The notes beneath the pieces are model-generated. The model made no database searches. It saw only the letters and a program-made list of their open reading frames with translations, and was not told the DNA's origin. Shown piece after piece: positions 63,132 to 64,000 of a stretch of DNA of 64,000 bases; position 1 is the first letter of the stretch, and each line of letters starts with the position of its first letter. The stretch spans positions 3,553,501-3,617,500 of the forward strand of contig NZ_CP152049.1 in assembly GCF_038630985.1 (NCBI RefSeq), read 5' to 3'. Both the position numbers and the translations under genes were made by a program. Source of the DNA: Paenibacillus sp. FSL H8-0548. GTDB taxonomy: Bacteria > Bacillota > Bacilli > Paenibacillales > Paenibacillaceae.

Positions 63132-64000
63132 GACGCTCTATGTTCGAATTGTATTCTATTATTTTTCTGCTGTCCTTATAGGAGTTGTAGTCGCTTGGGC
63201 TTCAGCGCTTTTTGTTTTTCAGGATTCTAAAAATAAATATACGGAAAGTGAGCTTCGGGAGAAAGGTGAAAATATCGTTAAGCTGTACAATCAAACTAAT
63301 CCTGAGGATAAGCAGTTGTTTTTGGAGAAGGCTGCACAGCTCTCGTCCGTTAGGTTGAAGATCGTTGCTCCGGATTCGCAAGAAGAGCAGTTCATTAACT
63401 GGTCTGCGGAGGACAGTTTCTGCGATTGTGATCTATCGATCATTGTCCCATGGGTATTAAATGGGGATGTCTATCACATGGAGCTTGCTCAATCATCCTC
63501 CGTAGATGCCTACGGATCGTCAGTCTTAACGGAAATTGCACTTATACTGGCCATTGTCCTTTTAGTGGGAGGATCGATTATTTTGCTGTTTGCCAGACAT
63601 TTGGTTAGCCCGATTCAGAAGGTTACGATAGCGGCCAAACAGCTTGCAACAGGCGATTTTAATGTGAAGCTACCCGAGGATCGTCGGGACGAAATGGGCT
63701 CGTTATCTACAGCCATTAATCAAATGGCTGTGGAATTAGGGCAACTGGACCGAGAGCGGCAGGAGTTTGTTGCTAACGTATCTCATGAATTCCAGTCTCC
63801 GCTTACTTTAATTAAAGGCTTTTCTACCATGCTGCTTGAGGGAACACTTAATGAATCGGAGCGTGTACGATCCATTGAGATCATGATGCAGGAGAGCGAT
63901 CGCTTATCGAAGCTGAGCGAGCATTTGCTTCGGTTAGCGACAATAGACTCAGAGAAGTATGTGTCTTCCAAAGTGTACTTTGATCTTGCTGAACAAATTA
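63124..64000 (+). CDS. Sensor histidine kinase, cut by the end of the window
   Basis: The visible 292 residues show a first membrane helix near residues 8-33, an extracellular sensor of about 100 residues with a Cys-rich EDSFCDCDLS, a second helix near 137-157, a HAMP domain (ARHLVSPIQKVTIAAKQLAT) and the HisKA domain with His221 in VSHEFQSPLTLIKGF. The ATPase domain lies beyond the window. It overlaps the frameshifted regulator by eight bases, so it is its partner. Confidence 0.9.
   Translation, partial: MFKTLYVRIVFYYFSAVLIGVVVAWASALFVFQDSKNKYTESELREKGENIVKLYNQTNPEDKQLFLEKAAQLSSVRLKIVAPDSQEEQFINWSAEDSFCDCDLSIIVPWVLNGDVYHMELAQSSSVDAYGSSVLTEIALILAIVLLVGGSIILLFARHLVSPIQKVTIAAKQLATGDFNVKLPEDRRDEMGSLSTAINQMAVELGQLDRERQEFVANVSHEFQSPLTLIKGFSTMLLEGTLNESERVRSIEIMMQESDRLSKLSEHLLRLATIDSEKYVSSKVYFDLAEQI

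Overview
The window looks like chromosomal DNA of an endospore-forming low-GC Gram-positive bacterium, most likely Paenibacillus or a close relative. The reasons are strong AGGAGG-type ribosome binding sites with many TTG and GTG starts, a GerA/GerC/GerB germination operon, a BclB-like collagenous exosporium protein, a CUT1 sugar-type transporter, AraC/GH172 and DUF4184 genes, and many two-component systems. This assignment is inference from gene content; no rRNA or tRNA gene is visible.

Layout. 0.1-3.5 kb: bioY faces an energy-coupling-factor gene pair (EcfA and an EcfA'-EcfT fusion) across one BirA-type operator, so together they look like a dedicated biotin importer. 3.4-7 kb: HAD hydrolase and MFS pair, signal peptidase I, DUF4184 membrane protein. 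7-12.3 kb: histidine kinase, response regulator and RND exporter operon. 12.4-18.5 kb: a compact heterocycloanthracin-type thiazole peptide locus with a Cys-rich precursor, an Ocin-ThiF-like leader binder, a fused cyclodehydratase/YcaO protein and a double-domain SagB dehydrogenase. 18.6-22 kb: small housekeeping genes (DUF3889, YbjQ, rhodanese, methionine aminopeptidase). 22-25.7 kb: decayed and repetitive DNA around a divergent AraC regulator and GH172 enzyme.

25.7-31 kb: an unknown protein, a VOC protein, a candidate structured RNA and a Ca2+-type P-ATPase behind a leader hairpin. 31-38.6 kb: a VanY-like D,D-carboxypeptidase, a VanZ remnant and a VanR/VanS-like pair, then an operon of two CUT1 permeases, an HlyD-type adaptor and a solute-binding lipoprotein. 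The same 60-bp promoter module precedes vanY and the transporter operon, so I read the block as one regulon. I do not recognise it as a described system, and it is the best candidate for a new one. 38.7-46 kb: a GntR-linked ABC exporter, a VOC protein, a TetR/MFS efflux pair and a CPBP protease with a LiaRS/NarL-type two-component pair.

46-57 kb: a LysM-GMC oxidoreductase fusion, a ThuA protein, the germination operon, an SF0329-like protein, an XRE plus membrane-protein cassette with its operator, and the collagen-like protein. 57-64 kb: a gene-poor stretch, then metNIQ methionine uptake, an alpha/beta hydrolase, a response regulator broken by a single-base frameshift, and a histidine kinase running off the end of the window.
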